Positions 32,283 through 41,489 of a stretch of DNA of 64,000 nt are shown in pieces; within the stretch, counting starts at the first letter, position 1; each line of letters starts with the position of its first letter. This stretch comes from an uncultured Oscillospiraceae bacterium (GTDB lineage Bacteria; Bacillota; Clostridia; Oscillospirales; Ruminococcaceae), in the NCBI GenBank assembly GCA_910589145.1, contig CAJUSD010000002.1, positions 124,001-188,000 on the forward strand, given 5' to 3'. Position numbers and translations under genes: made by a program. Below the pieces are notes generated by a model. The model was not told the origin of the DNA, searched no databases, and saw only the letters and a list, made by a program, of their open reading frames with translations.

Positions 32283-34532
32283 ATGCAGAAAAAGCTGGAA
32301 TATACCTTATGGTACGAATCCCCTGCTAAAAGTTGGAACGAAGCGCTTCCTTTAGGAAACGGAAAACTAGGCGCAATGGTATTTGGTGAAGCTGAAAAGG
32401 AGCGTATCCAGTTAAATGAGGACACTGTATGGAGCGGGGGCTTTATTGACCGTATTAACCCCGACAGCTATACCCATTTGGAAGAAGTCCGCAGACTTCT
32501 CCGGGAAGGCGAAATAGAAGAAGCACAGTTATTGGCACGGTATGCCATGACCGGAACCCCCCAGAGTGAACGCTGCTATCAAACGTTGGGAGACCTCATG
32601 CTGGATACTACCCATTTACCCGGTGAAATTACTCATTACCGCCGGGAACTGGATTTAGAAAAGGCAGTAAGCCGGGTATCCTTCCAAAGCGGGGAAACAG
32701 AATATACGCGGGAGGTTTTTATATCCCAGCCCCAAAATGTGCTGGTGATCCATTATCGTGCGAGCTGTCCCCATTCTTTAAATTTCCACGTAAAAATAAG
32801 CCGCGACCGTTTTTTTAACACAGTATGGAAAGAGAATGGAAACCGGATCGCCTTTGAAGGAACCAACGGCGGGAAAGACGGGATTGATTTCTGCTGTATG
32901 GCGCAGGGGGCTTGTATCGGCGGAACATTAGAGGTTCTGGGAGAATACATTGTTGTCAGAAACGCCGACGAAGCGACTATTCTTTTAGCCGCCGCCACAT
33001 CGTACCGGGAAAAAAATCCCATCGAATATTGTCGGGACAGACTTTCCCAATGCGAAGGAATTTCCGCAGAAACATTATTTGCAGAACATTTGGAAGAATA
33101 TCAGGCATATTTTCAGAGGTGTTCCCTGTCCCTGGAGGAAAATGAAGAATCCTGTTCCCTGCCTACAGACAAAAGGCTGGAGCGTTTTCGGGAAGGCGCC
33201 GGGGACAATGGCTTGATTGCCCTATACTTCCACTATGGACGATACCTGCTGATTTCCAGCAGCAGGCCAGGAAGCCTCCCCGCCAACCTGCAGGGAATCT
33301 GGAATGACAGCATGAGGCCGTCCTGGGACAGCAAATACACCATAAACATCAACACAGAAATGAACTACTGGCCTGCGGAAATGTGCGGGCTTTCAGAATG
33401 CCATCTGGCCCTGTTCGACCATTTGAAACGGATGTACCCCCATGGCCTGCATACTGCAAAAACAATGTATCATGCCAGAGGATGGGTTGCCCATCACAAT
33501 ACAGATATTTGGGGGGATACTGCACCCCAGGATGTTCATATTCCCGCCACCTACTGGGTAATGGGTGCAGCATGGCTCTGCACCCATATCTGGGAACATT
33601 ACTCCTATACATTGGACAAAACATTTTTGCAGGATCATTTTTATCTGCTCAAAGATGCGTGTGTCTTTTTCCTGGATTATCTTATTGAGGATGAAAAGGG
33701 CCGACTGTTAATCTCTCCCTCCACATCGCCGGAAAATTCCTATTTCCTGCCCGGCACCAAAAAGCCGGCTCAATTCTGCCAAGGCTGTGCAATGGACAGC
33801 CAGATTTTAACCGAACTGTTCCAGGGCTGTATTGCTGCCTGTGAGATTTTAGGCGGCGAAGAAGAACTGAAAAAACAGCTTTCTGCTGCTCTGGAAAAAA
33901 TTCCATCCCCGCAGATTGACAGCACTGGACGAATTATGGAATGGTTGGACGAATACGAGGAGAAGGAGCCTGGCCACCGGCATATTTCACACCTATACGC
34001 CCTATATCCAGGACACCAGATAACCTCCAAAACCCCGGAACTGATGCAGGCGGCCCGAAAAACATTGGAATACCGCCTTGCTCATGGAGGCGGACATACA
34101 GGATGGAGCCGCGCCTGGATTATCAATTTTTGGGCACAACTCCATGACCGGGAAAAGGCAGAGGAAAATATTAAACTCCTTCTCATTAAATCTACCCTGC
34201 CGAATCTGTTTGACAACCATCCGCCCTTTCAGATTGATGGAAATTTCGGCGGGATTGCGGGAATTTCCAGAACAATCCTGCAAAGCGGGATGGATTATGT
34301 GGAACTGCTTCCGGCTTTGCCGCCTTCCTGGAAGAACGGGGAAATTAAGGGGCTGCACGCAAGAGGCGGGCTGACCTTTCATATTTCCTGGAAAGACGGA
34401 AAACTGGAACATATTGAAATCACAGCAAAGGTACCATACAAGGGGACTTTGCAGTATCAGGATAAAAAAATTCCCCTGTCCATAGCGGAAGGGGAAACAA
34501 TTCTAATGAACAGCGAACTGCAAATGATCTAA
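32283..34532 (+). CDS. Glycoside hydrolase family 95 (alpha-L-fucosidase type)
   Basis: A 749-residue enzyme of GH95, which removes terminal alpha-1,2-linked L-fucose (or L-galactose) from mucin and milk glycans. The family opening LWYESPAKSWNEALPLGNGKLGAMVFG and LNEDTVWSGG is clear. The central (alpha/alpha)6 barrel carries INTEMNYWPAE, AHHNTDIWGD and SPSTSPEN, the segment where the general acid lies. HRHISHLYALYPGHQI and DGNFGGIAGI follow. There is no signal peptide, so it acts on imported oligosaccharides in the cytosol. The ATG follows GAGGTGAC by about 6 bases. The 3-prime end overlaps the convergent ispE by 30 bp. Together with GH42 it points to host-glycan use. Confidence 0.93.
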   Translation: MQKKLEYTLWYESPAKSWNEALPLGNGKLGAMVFGEAEKERIQLNEDTVWSGGFIDRINPDSYTHLEEVRRLLREGEIEEAQLLARYAMTGTPQSERCYQTLGDLMLDTTHLPGEITHYRRELDLEKAVSRVSFQSGETEYTREVFISQPQNVLVIHYRASCPHSLNFHVKISRDRFFNTVWKENGNRIAFEGTNGGKDGIDFCCMAQGACIGGTLEVLGEYIVVRNADEATILLAAATSYREKNPIEYCRDRLSQCEGISAETLFAEHLEEYQAYFQRCSLSLEENEESCSLPTDKRLERFREGAGDNGLIALYFHYGRYLLISSSRPGSLPANLQGIWNDSMRPSWDSKYTININTEMNYWPAEMCGLSECHLALFDHLKRMYPHGLHTAKTMYHARGWVAHHNTDIWGDTAPQDVHIPATYWVMGAAWLCTHIWEHYSYTLDKTFLQDHFYLLKDACVFFLDYLIEDEKGRLLISPSTSPENSYFLPGTKKPAQFCQGCAMDSQILTELFQGCIAACEILGGEEELKKQLSAALEKIPSPQIDSTGRIMEWLDEYEEKEPGHRHISHLYALYPGHQITSKTPELMQAARKTLEYRLAHGGGHTGWSRAWIINFWAQLHDREKAEENIKLLLIKSTLPNLFDNHPPFQIDGNFGGIAGISRTILQSGMDYVELLPALPPSWKNGEIKGLHARGGLTFHISWKDGKLEHIEITAKVPYKGTLQYQDKKIPLSIAEGETILMNSELQMI

Positions 34533-35417
34533 CGATTGTTCACGGCAAACACCATAGGGGACGGGGCAAGCTAAAAACAGCCTTGCCCCCTCTTTTTGTA
34601 AATCAGCCAAACTGTTAAAACAGCGTTCTGCCTCAGATGCAGACTCAAAAGCCGCCGCAACAGCGGAGCCGCTTCCGGTCATAGCGCATCCCAAAGGCCT
34701 GTACTGCGTTATTCTTTCTTTAAGGTTCTCCACTGCGGGACATTCAGCAGCTTGTTCCAAAACGTTTCTCATTTTGGAAAAAACTCCTTGTTTGCTGCCT
34801 TTTTCCAAAGCCTCCAGAATTGCCAGCGTATCAGGATGGCGAATGTCCGAACAAAGATCATACCGGTGGAAGCAGGCTGCGGTTTCCACCCCCTGGACAG
34901 GCTTAACAATTAAAAAAGTACATTCTGGCAGAGCTGGGACAGAAATAATCTGCTCTCCAATTCCTTTTACATATTTTGTCCCCCCAGCCATGCAAAAAGG
35001 GACATCTGCGCCTATGGACAATCCTATTGCAAACAGTTTTTTTTCCTCCAGAGGTAAGCCAAGCATTTCATTTAATCCAACCAAAACCGCTGCTGCATCT
35101 GCGCTCCCCCCGGCCATACCTGCCTGGCTGGGAATTTTTTTGTCAATCTGAATGTGTACAGCGGTTTGAATCCCTGCAGCTTTCAAAAATCTTTCCGCTG
35201 CTTTCCAGGCAAGATTTTTCTCATTTAAAGGAATCTCCGGCATATTGCATTCCAGCTGAATCCCTGATTTTCTATAGTCTATGGAAATTTCAACCCTGTC
35301 AAAAAGGGAAACGGACTGCATCAGCATTTCCATCAAATGATAACCGTCCTCCCTTTTCCCCAAAATATCAAGGCTCAGGTTTATTTTTGCCGCTGCATAA
35401 TATACAGACTTCATCAT
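34503..35417 (-). CDS. ispE: 4-diphosphocytidyl-2-C-methyl-D-erythritol kinase
   Basis: A 304-residue GHMP kinase of the non-mevalonate (MEP) isoprenoid pathway. It phosphorylates CDP-methylerythritol with ATP. It has the substrate-binding AKINLSLDILGKREDGYH, the ATP loop PSQAGMAGGSADAAA (about 95-109) and the C-terminal CAMTGSGSAVAAAF. The length is normal. The start is placed at the second of three clustered ATGs, 6 bases after GGGG. It lies 9 bp downstream of the DUF362 gene and its end overlaps GH95 by 30 bp in a convergent arrangement. Confidence 0.95.
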   Translation of the reverse strand: MMKSVYYAAAKINLSLDILGKREDGYHLMEMLMQSVSLFDRVEISIDYRKSGIQLECNMPEIPLNEKNLAWKAAERFLKAAGIQTAVHIQIDKKIPSQAGMAGGSADAAAVLVGLNEMLGLPLEEKKLFAIGLSIGADVPFCMAGGTKYVKGIGEQIISVPALPECTFLIVKPVQGVETAACFHRYDLCSDIRHPDTLAILEALEKGSKQGVFSKMRNVLEQAAECPAVENLKERITQYRPLGCAMTGSGSAVAAAFESASEAERCFNSLADLQKEGARLFLACPVPYGVCREQSLDHLQFAVH

Positions 35418-35426
35418 ATTCATCCC

Positions 35427-36563
35427 CTACCCTAAAAACCGTTTCAAGTCAATGGCCTTTTTCGGGCACATTTCATGGCAGCAATAACAGTGAATGCAGC
35501 TTTTCCGGCTCTGGATTTCCGCTTTGTGCTCTTTAATTTGAATGATTTTCTGCGGGCAGCTTTCAGCACATTTTCCGCAGCCAATACAATCCTTTTTCCG
35601 TATAATAGGTTTCGGCAGCAGAATCTTCTCCATAACTGTCTTACAGGGCTTTTGCAGAAATCCGGGCAATATATCTACAAAATCAAGATTTTTCTGTTTG
35701 GGCTTTTTAAAATCTGTAATTGGCTGGAAAGGCTCCCCCACTGCAAGCGATTCTAAAAATTCTGCTGGACACAATCCCCGCCGGACAGCATTTTTCAAAA
35801 CCGGTATCTGGGAAATGGGCATATCAATATAATAGGCAAGCGCCAAATCCAGGCAATAGGGATTTTGGGATGCGAACAATCTGCCAGTATGCTTTGGATT
35901 TCCACCAGAGGGGCCATTCCCTTCCATAGAATCCACAGCATCTACAATGGTAATACCTGGATGCACACATTCCCACAAGTCAACCAGCATATTGGCAAAA
36001 TCATTCCGTTCCGGGTAACGATAGTGCAATTCCGGTTTTTGAAGCCCTGGCACTGAGCCAAACATATTTTTTACTGCCCCTGAAAGCCCTGTCATGCCAT
36101 GGGTTTTCAGTTTAGGCAGGCTGATAATAAAATCCGCCTCTGTTAAAGGTGTAATAACATTAAAGGCCCGGCAGGTTTCCCCATTTGGCCATGGCACCTC
36201 CTGATAGCTGAAGTCCTGATTCAGAGAAAAGGGATATTCCCTGCTGGCTTCTGTCAGACCAGACGCATTATAGATTGCATTCAAATTTGCCTTTGTGTAC
36301 GGTCCGCCAGAACTCTCTGCCACAAGGACGGAACCTGCTCCCAGCTCTGTTACCTTTTCTGCCACAGCTGACACCAGGAAGGGATGGGTTGTGGTTGCCT
36401 GTTCAGGTGTACATTTCATAAGGAGATTGGGCTTTAATACAACTTTCATGCCTGGCTTTATCAGTTTATCAAACTCCAGCAGCGAAAACACCCTGTCAAC
36501 TGCCTGCCGGATGACATCATATTCATACTTATCTGCTTTTACTGAGGCTACTTTGGACAACAT
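35427..36563 (-). CDS. DUF362-domain iron-sulfur protein
   Basis: A 378-residue protein with an N-terminal DUF362 domain (KVVLKPNLLMKCTPEQATTTHP, then DFIISLPKLKTHGMTGLSGAVKNMFG) and a C-terminal ferredoxin domain with two 4Fe-4S motifs, CIGCGKCAESCP and CIHCYCCHEMCP. DUF362 proteins are common in anaerobes and presumed redox enzymes; the reaction is unknown. The ATG at 36561-36563 has AAGGG 9 bases upstream; an ATG three codons earlier abuts it. A terminator lies just upstream, so expression is separate from or attenuated relative to the aminotransferase. ispE follows after 9 bp. Confidence 0.85.
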   Translation of the reverse strand: MLSKVASVKADKYEYDVIRQAVDRVFSLLEFDKLIKPGMKVVLKPNLLMKCTPEQATTTHPFLVSAVAEKVTELGAGSVLVAESSGGPYTKANLNAIYNASGLTEASREYPFSLNQDFSYQEVPWPNGETCRAFNVITPLTEADFIISLPKLKTHGMTGLSGAVKNMFGSVPGLQKPELHYRYPERNDFANMLVDLWECVHPGITIVDAVDSMEGNGPSGGNPKHTGRLFASQNPYCLDLALAYYIDMPISQIPVLKNAVRRGLCPAEFLESLAVGEPFQPITDFKKPKQKNLDFVDILPGFLQKPCKTVMEKILLPKPIIRKKDCIGCGKCAESCPQKIIQIKEHKAEIQSRKSCIHCYCCHEMCPKKAIDLKRFLG

Positions 36564-36576
36564 CGACAGCATCCCT

Positions 36577-36612
36577 TTCTAAAAGGACAGGCTGCCTTTC
36601 CGCAGCCTGTCC
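36577..36612 (-). terminator. Intrinsic terminator after the aminotransferase
   Basis: A perfect 11-bp stem GGACAGGCTGC with a 6-base loop, followed on the minus strand by TTTTAG. It immediately precedes the DUF362 ribosome site, so it may attenuate read-through rather than fully separate the genes. Confidence 0.75.
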
Positions 36613-36613
36613 A

Positions 36614-37783
36614 TCACAGAGTTTTCAAAAACGCTTCAATCCGTTTTAAAGCTTCCATTAAATGCTCAATAGAATAAGAGTAAGAAATCCTTACAAATCC
36701 CTCGCCAGACTCCCCGAAGGAATTGCCCGGCACAACGGCAACTCTCTGGGCATAGAGCAATTTTTGGCAAAAATCTTCTGACGAAAGCCCCGTAGACTGA
36801 ATAGAGGGAAACACATAAAACGCGCCTTCCGGGTTAAAGCAGGTCAAGCCCAATTGATTCAGCCCATTAACAATAAAATGTCTGCGCATATCGTATTCCC
36901 CGCGCATACTAACAATTTCTTCACCGCAGCTTTTCAGGGCTTCAACAGCGGCATGCTGGCTCGTAGTAGGGGCGCACATAACAGCGAACTGATGAACTTT
37001 AATCATTTGTTTCATAATGGGAGCAGGGGCGGCGGCATAACCCAATCTCCAGCCGGTCATAGCAAAGGCTTTGGAAAATCCGCTGACAACAACAGTACGC
37101 TCCCACATTCCCGGGAGAGAGGCAATTGAAACATGGTTTTGGCTGCCATAAGTTAATTCAGCGTATATCTCATCAGACAAAACCAGAATATTAGTATTCC
37201 GCAACACCTCAGCAATTTCCTCCAAATGTTCTTTACGCATAACAGCTCCGGTAGGGTTGTTGGGGAAAGGGAAAATTAAAGCTTTTGTCTTAGGGGTGAT
37301 CTTTTCTTTTAACGCTTTGGCAGTAAGGCGGAACCCATCCTCCGCTTTTGTTTCAATGGGGACTGGCACACCGTTCGCCAGGGCAGTAATGGGGGAATAA
37401 GCAACAAAGCAGGGTTCGGGGATTAAAACCTCGTCGCCGGGATTAATGCAGGCGCGGAGCATCAGGTCAATCGCCTCGGAACCTCCAACCGTTACAAGAA
37501 TCTCATCCTTGCTTCGGTAGCTGATCTGAAACCTCCGTTCCAAATAATCAGCTATTTCATTGCGCAGTTCAACTAAGCCAGCATTAGCCGTATACCAAGT
37601 ATGACCTTTTTCCAGGGAGTGAATGCCTGCCTGCCGGATAGCCCAAGGAGTGCGGAAATCAGGTTCTCCAACCCCAAGGGAGATTACATGATCCATTTCA
37701 TTGGCAATATCAAAAAAACGCCGTATACCGGAAGGCTTTATCTGCCTTACTTTTTCGGCAAGCAGAGAGTCATAATCTATCAC
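36614..37783 (-). CDS. Class I/II pyridoxal-phosphate aminotransferase
   Basis: A 389-residue fold-type I aminotransferase of the aspartate aminotransferase family. It has ISLGVGEPDF at the N-terminus, PFPNNPTGAV, SDEIYAELTY and the PLP lysine in SGFSKAFAMTGWRLGY. The substrate pair is uncertain; aromatic or aspartate-type activity is plausible. The GTG start has GGGAGG 7 bases upstream and overlaps the stop of the Lrp regulator by 4 bp, so the two are co-translated. Such Lrp-aminotransferase pairs are common in Clostridia, which suggests direct regulation by an amino acid. Confidence 0.9.
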   Translation of the reverse strand: MIDYDSLLAEKVRQIKPSGIRRFFDIANEMDHVISLGVGEPDFRTPWAIRQAGIHSLEKGHTWYTANAGLVELRNEIADYLERRFQISYRSKDEILVTVGGSEAIDLMLRACINPGDEVLIPEPCFVAYSPITALANGVPVPIETKAEDGFRLTAKALKEKITPKTKALIFPFPNNPTGAVMRKEHLEEIAEVLRNTNILVLSDEIYAELTYGSQNHVSIASLPGMWERTVVVSGFSKAFAMTGWRLGYAAAPAPIMKQMIKVHQFAVMCAPTTSQHAAVEALKSCGEEIVSMRGEYDMRRHFIVNGLNQLGLTCFNPEGAFYVFPSIQSTGLSSEDFCQKLLYAQRVAVVPGNSFGESGEGFVRISYSYSIEHLMEALKRIEAFLKTL

Positions 37784-38256
37784 AGTACGTCCTCCCTCAT
37801 ATCACGCTCCTTTTCTGCCAAAAGTACGCCGCGTTCTTTATATTTCTTCAATACAAAATGCGTGGAGGTAGACTGTACTGCATCAATAGGCGCAAGTTTT
37901 TGGGAAACAAATAAGGCGATATCTTTAAAGCTTTTACCTGAGACAGTTACAGCCAAATCATATCCGCCGCTCATCAGGTAGCAGGTTTCTACTTCATCAT
38001 AGGAATAAATCGTCCGTGCAATTTCATCAAAGCCATGATCCCGCATGGGAATTACTTTAATTTCAATTCTGGCAATTACATATTCCCTATCTGTTTTATC
38101 CCAATCAATAGCTGCTTTATATCCATGTATAATTCCCTGGGCTTCATAGGATTCAATAGCTGCGGCCACCTTATCCGCTGTGGTATCCAGCATTACTGCA
38201 AGCTGTTCGTTGGTTAGACGGCAGTTTTTGTCTAATAAGTTCAAAAGTCTATTCAT
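37780..38256 (-). CDS. Lrp/AsnC-family transcriptional regulator
   Basis: A 158-residue regulator: N-terminal winged helix-turn-helix (LLNLLDKNCRLTNEQLAVMLD, about 4-24) and a C-terminal RAM effector domain (VIARIEIKVIPMRDHGFDEIA, CYLMSGGYDLAVTVSG). RAM domains bind amino acids and set the oligomeric state. The ATG at 38254-38256 has GGAG 8 bases upstream; a longer frame to 38289 reads through the promoter region and is unlikely. It probably controls its own operon with the adjacent aminotransferase. Confidence 0.9.
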   Translation of the reverse strand: MNRLLNLLDKNCRLTNEQLAVMLDTTADKVAAAIESYEAQGIIHGYKAAIDWDKTDREYVIARIEIKVIPMRDHGFDEIARTIYSYDEVETCYLMSGGYDLAVTVSGKSFKDIALFVSQKLAPIDAVQSTSTHFVLKKYKERGVLLAEKERDMREDVL

Positions 38257-38291
38257 GCTGTTCACTCCATTCCAATCAATATATTTCAAAT

Positions 38292-38320
38292 ATTATAACA
38301 GATGATTTTCCCAATGTAAA
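38292..38320 (-). promoter_or_regulatory. Sigma-A type promoter of the lrp-aminotransferase operon
   Basis: On the minus strand TTTACA is followed after 17 bases by a perfect TATAAT, 35 bases upstream of the regulator start. Confidence 0.7.
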
Positions 38321-38531
38321 GCCTTAAACAGCCTTTCTTAATAATTGATAGATAATCATAAAAATAGAGGTTACCCAAAAAAGATTTCATTTTATATTTT
38401 GGATTTGGATAGTTTACTCTTGAATTTACCCTTCATATATGGTATAAATTAAAAGACTTTAAAAGTTGTTTTCGGTTAAAAAATGCTGAATAATAAAAAC
38501 TTATATATAATCTTACAATAACTATGACAGA

Positions 38532-39014
38532 TTGCGAGTGACTAAATTGATAAGGATTTACACACATTGGGAAGATTTAAAGAAAGCGCCATATAGTATC
38601 TACTCTAATGACGCGGCGTTTAAAGGATTCAGCAAAAGACCGGAAATTTATACCCAGTATGTCCGGGAAGTTATGCTGAAAGTTGATAAAACAATTTTAT
38701 TAGACGCTAATACCGGATTGATTAAAACTCCTTATGAGATTACAACTGTTGATTCCTTATCTACAGGATGTAAAACAGTTATTAATGCTATATGTTGTAT
38801 TAAGTTTAACAATACTCCTGTTATCATTAACGCAAATGATTGTAATCCTACTGCTTTATCAGAATTGTTCAAAGTTGCTGATAATCAAAATATTAAACTT
38901 TTGTTAATGCATCCTCTCCTTCCCAGAGATTTATGTTGGAGTTTTATTGTCAATGACAGTGAAGATGTGGTAGATTGCTTTAACCTTAGATATCGGATTT
39001 TAGGAATTGGATGA
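38532..39014 (+). CDS. Hypothetical protein, AT-rich orphan gene
   Basis: A 160-residue predicted protein with no recognised family. It opens with charged residues (IRIYTHWEDLKKAPYSIYSND) and has mid-protein segments VDKTILLDANTGLIKTPYEI and SLSTGCKTVINAICCIKF. No signal peptide or membrane segment is evident. The start is unclear: a TTG at 38532 has no ribosome site and a TTG at 38547 has only a weak GCGAG. The gene is visibly richer in A and T than its neighbours (codons such as AAT, TTA and ATT dominate) and stands alone, which suggests recent acquisition. Confidence 0.5.
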   Translation: MRVTKLIRIYTHWEDLKKAPYSIYSNDAAFKGFSKRPEIYTQYVREVMLKVDKTILLDANTGLIKTPYEITTVDSLSTGCKTVINAICCIKFNNTPVIINANDCNPTALSELFKVADNQNIKLLLMHPLLPRDLCWSFIVNDSEDVVDCFNLRYRILGIG

Positions 39015-39126
39015 TTTCATTGTAATCAAATTACAGGTATAAGCTAAGAAGAACATAAAAGCTAAAGCCTCAAGTTCAGAACCCTCTTTTCTTTAAAAAA
39101 ATCAATGTTCACAAAAGGATAATAAA

Positions 39127-39175
39127 TGAAAATGGATTTCCTGGAGCTAAGAAAGCCCCAGGAAATCCATTTTTT
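39127..39175. terminator. Bidirectional intrinsic terminator
   Basis: Arms AATGGATTTCCTGG and CCAGGAAATCCATT with a loop of about 13 bases; TTTTT follows on the plus strand and TTTTC on the minus strand. It ends the beta-galactosidase transcript from the right and the orphan gene from the left. Confidence 0.8.
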
Positions 39176-39183
39176 AGGAGAAC

Positions 39184-41247
39184 TTACAGGTTTTCCTCTG
39201 TCACAAGGAATCCATAACGTTTCAATTCCGTTTTGCTGCACGCTGAAAGCACTGTTCCATCCAGCATATTTTTACATTTTGCTGGTATAGGGGGGATTGT
39301 AATAGAATCTTCTGAAAAATTAAGATAAAAGCGGTAACGTTTTTTCCCATTGACGCGGGAATGGATTTCCAGTCCAGGCGGAAGCGGTGCGAAACCAAGA
39401 TGTTTTTCCTTAAAGAGATCAGAGTAAATATCCAGTAAACAGCTTTCTTCCACCTTTGCGGCAATGTGAACGGAAATACCCTTTCCAAATGGGTGTACCG
39501 TTATGGCTGGCTCTCCTTCATAAAAATCTTCCAGATAGCAGCCAGCGGTTTTAGCCCCCCTCATAGAAAGCAGCTCACAGAACTCGGCTGCATGGTATTT
39601 CTTCCCATTCCAGCGGACGCTGTTCTGCTGCCCCGGGTATAAAGTATCCAGTTCTGCGGCTTCCACACCAGTAATCTCCATCAAACCATCCCCAGGAAAT
39701 CCTCCCAAAAAGGCCAGCGTGTTTTCATCTACATAGCCAGTCAGCCAGGTAGTAATGAGCGCTCCCCCATTTGATACAAATTCCTTTAGCCTTTGAACAA
39801 CTCCGGGCTTGAGCATATATAACATAGGGGCGGCAATCAAATCATACCCCTCGAAAGATTCTGTGCTGGAAATAACATCCGGGTCTTCCCCCAGGCGGAG
39901 CATTGTACGGAAATGCTGAATACAGGTTTCATTGTATTTTTTATCCTGTTTTGCTGCTCCAGCCATATCTTCAATCGCCCAGCGGTTTTCCCAATCATAA
40001 ATAACAGCGGTTTTAGGTGTTGGAACTGAGCCGGCTATATCGGAAAGGGATTTCATCAGGTTTCCAACTTCACTGACCTCTTGAAAGACACGTGTGTCGT
40101 CACGGCCTGTATGATTTACAACCGCTCCATGAAATTGTTCAAACGACCCCCGTCCCATACGGAATTGGAAATATAAAACTGTATCCGATCCGCTGGCAAC
40201 AGCCTGCAAACAGGAAAGCTGATGGAGTCCAGGACGTTTCAACTTGTTGTAAGGCATCCAGTTTACCTGGGAAGGGGTACTTTCCATAAGCATAAAAGGC
40301 TGTCCACGTTTCATGGAACGCATTAGGGAATGATTAAAGGCTGTTTCGGAGGCCACTTCGTATAAAGGCTGTTCATTGTGCCAGCGGGGATATGCATCCC
40401 AGGAGATAATATCCAGTTCTTTTGCAATCTGATTATAGTCCAGTCCCCCGAACAGCCACATAAAGTTTGTGGTTACAGGCAGGCTGGGGGCAAATTGCTG
40501 GAGGGGTTCTATTTCATTCCGAATAAATTCGGCGGTATTGTTGGTAGTAAACCTCCGCCAATCCAACAGCAATCCCAAAACCGAATGTTCCCCTTGGTCC
40601 ATGGGTGGGTCAACCTGTTCAAAAGAATTGTAAGTATGGCTCCAGAAGCCAGTCCACCAGGCATGGTTCAACTCCTGAATGTTATTGTGATACCGCTCCC
40701 TGAGCCAATCCTGGAATTTTTTCCGGCATAAATCGCAGTAACAGGCTCCGCTGTATTCGTTAGAAAGATGCCATAGAATGACTCCGGGATGCTCTCCATA
40801 ACGTTTTGCAAGGCGGGTATTCATTTCCCTGACTTTCTGACGGTATATCGGGGAGGACGGACAATGGTTATGCCGTCCTCCATGAAGATTTCGCTTCCCA
40901 TTGGGAAGAACCCTCCTGACTTCCGGGTATTTTTCATCCATCCAGGCAGGGCGCGCCCCGGATGGTGTTGCTAAAATGGTATAGACTCCATTTTGGTAAA
41001 GACGTTCTATAACTTGATCCATCCACTCAAAATGATAGGTTCCCTCTTCCGGCTCCAAAGCGGACCAGGCAAAAATCCCCAGGGATGCAGAATTAATCCC
41101 TGCCTTTTTCATCAATTCAACATCTTTTTCCAAAATATCAGGCCGGTCAAGCCATTGATCTGGGTTATAATCCCCTCCATGGAGCAAGCCGTTCACCTGA
41201 GGAAACAAAGGGGTATAAGTATGGCTGCGGCTGGATGGATTTTCCAT
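39184..41247 (-). CDS. GH42 beta-galactosidase
   Basis: A 687-residue family 42 enzyme that removes terminal beta-galactose. It has the opening GLLHGGDYNPDQW and a TIM barrel with the acid/base in LWHLSNEYSG (NE pair), the nucleophile in FMLMESTPSQVNW, and the cysteine zinc site (CPSSP plus CYCDLC). A trimerisation domain and a beta C-terminus follow. There is no signal peptide, so it is cytosolic. The ATG at 41245-41247 has AAGAAGG 8 bases upstream; a longer frame to 41310 starts in poor context. It works with GH95 on galactose- and fucose-containing glycans from milk or mucin. Confidence 0.94.
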   Translation of the reverse strand: MENPSSRSHTYTPLFPQVNGLLHGGDYNPDQWLDRPDILEKDVELMKKAGINSASLGIFAWSALEPEEGTYHFEWMDQVIERLYQNGVYTILATPSGARPAWMDEKYPEVRRVLPNGKRNLHGGRHNHCPSSPIYRQKVREMNTRLAKRYGEHPGVILWHLSNEYSGACYCDLCRKKFQDWLRERYHNNIQELNHAWWTGFWSHTYNSFEQVDPPMDQGEHSVLGLLLDWRRFTTNNTAEFIRNEIEPLQQFAPSLPVTTNFMWLFGGLDYNQIAKELDIISWDAYPRWHNEQPLYEVASETAFNHSLMRSMKRGQPFMLMESTPSQVNWMPYNKLKRPGLHQLSCLQAVASGSDTVLYFQFRMGRGSFEQFHGAVVNHTGRDDTRVFQEVSEVGNLMKSLSDIAGSVPTPKTAVIYDWENRWAIEDMAGAAKQDKKYNETCIQHFRTMLRLGEDPDVISSTESFEGYDLIAAPMLYMLKPGVVQRLKEFVSNGGALITTWLTGYVDENTLAFLGGFPGDGLMEITGVEAAELDTLYPGQQNSVRWNGKKYHAAEFCELLSMRGAKTAGCYLEDFYEGEPAITVHPFGKGISVHIAAKVEESCLLDIYSDLFKEKHLGFAPLPPGLEIHSRVNGKKRYRFYLNFSEDSITIPPIPAKCKNMLDGTVLSACSKTELKRYGFLVTEENL

Positions 41248-41489
41248 AGTAAAAACCTTCTTTCTTAAAAAATAAGGGGAAAGTTGAATTTTTCCTGCTG
41301 CTTCTATCATACCATGCCAAGATAGAAAAAAGCAACGTTGAAATAGCCGCTTTCTTGAAATTGACAGGTATTAATCTTTATGCTACTATGTTTATAAACA
41401 ACAGCTATTTCTGAAAAAATGCAACCGTGCATTTTTTCGTTGACAGTCATTTTAAAACGACATATAACCGCAGCAGGAGGAATAAAATT

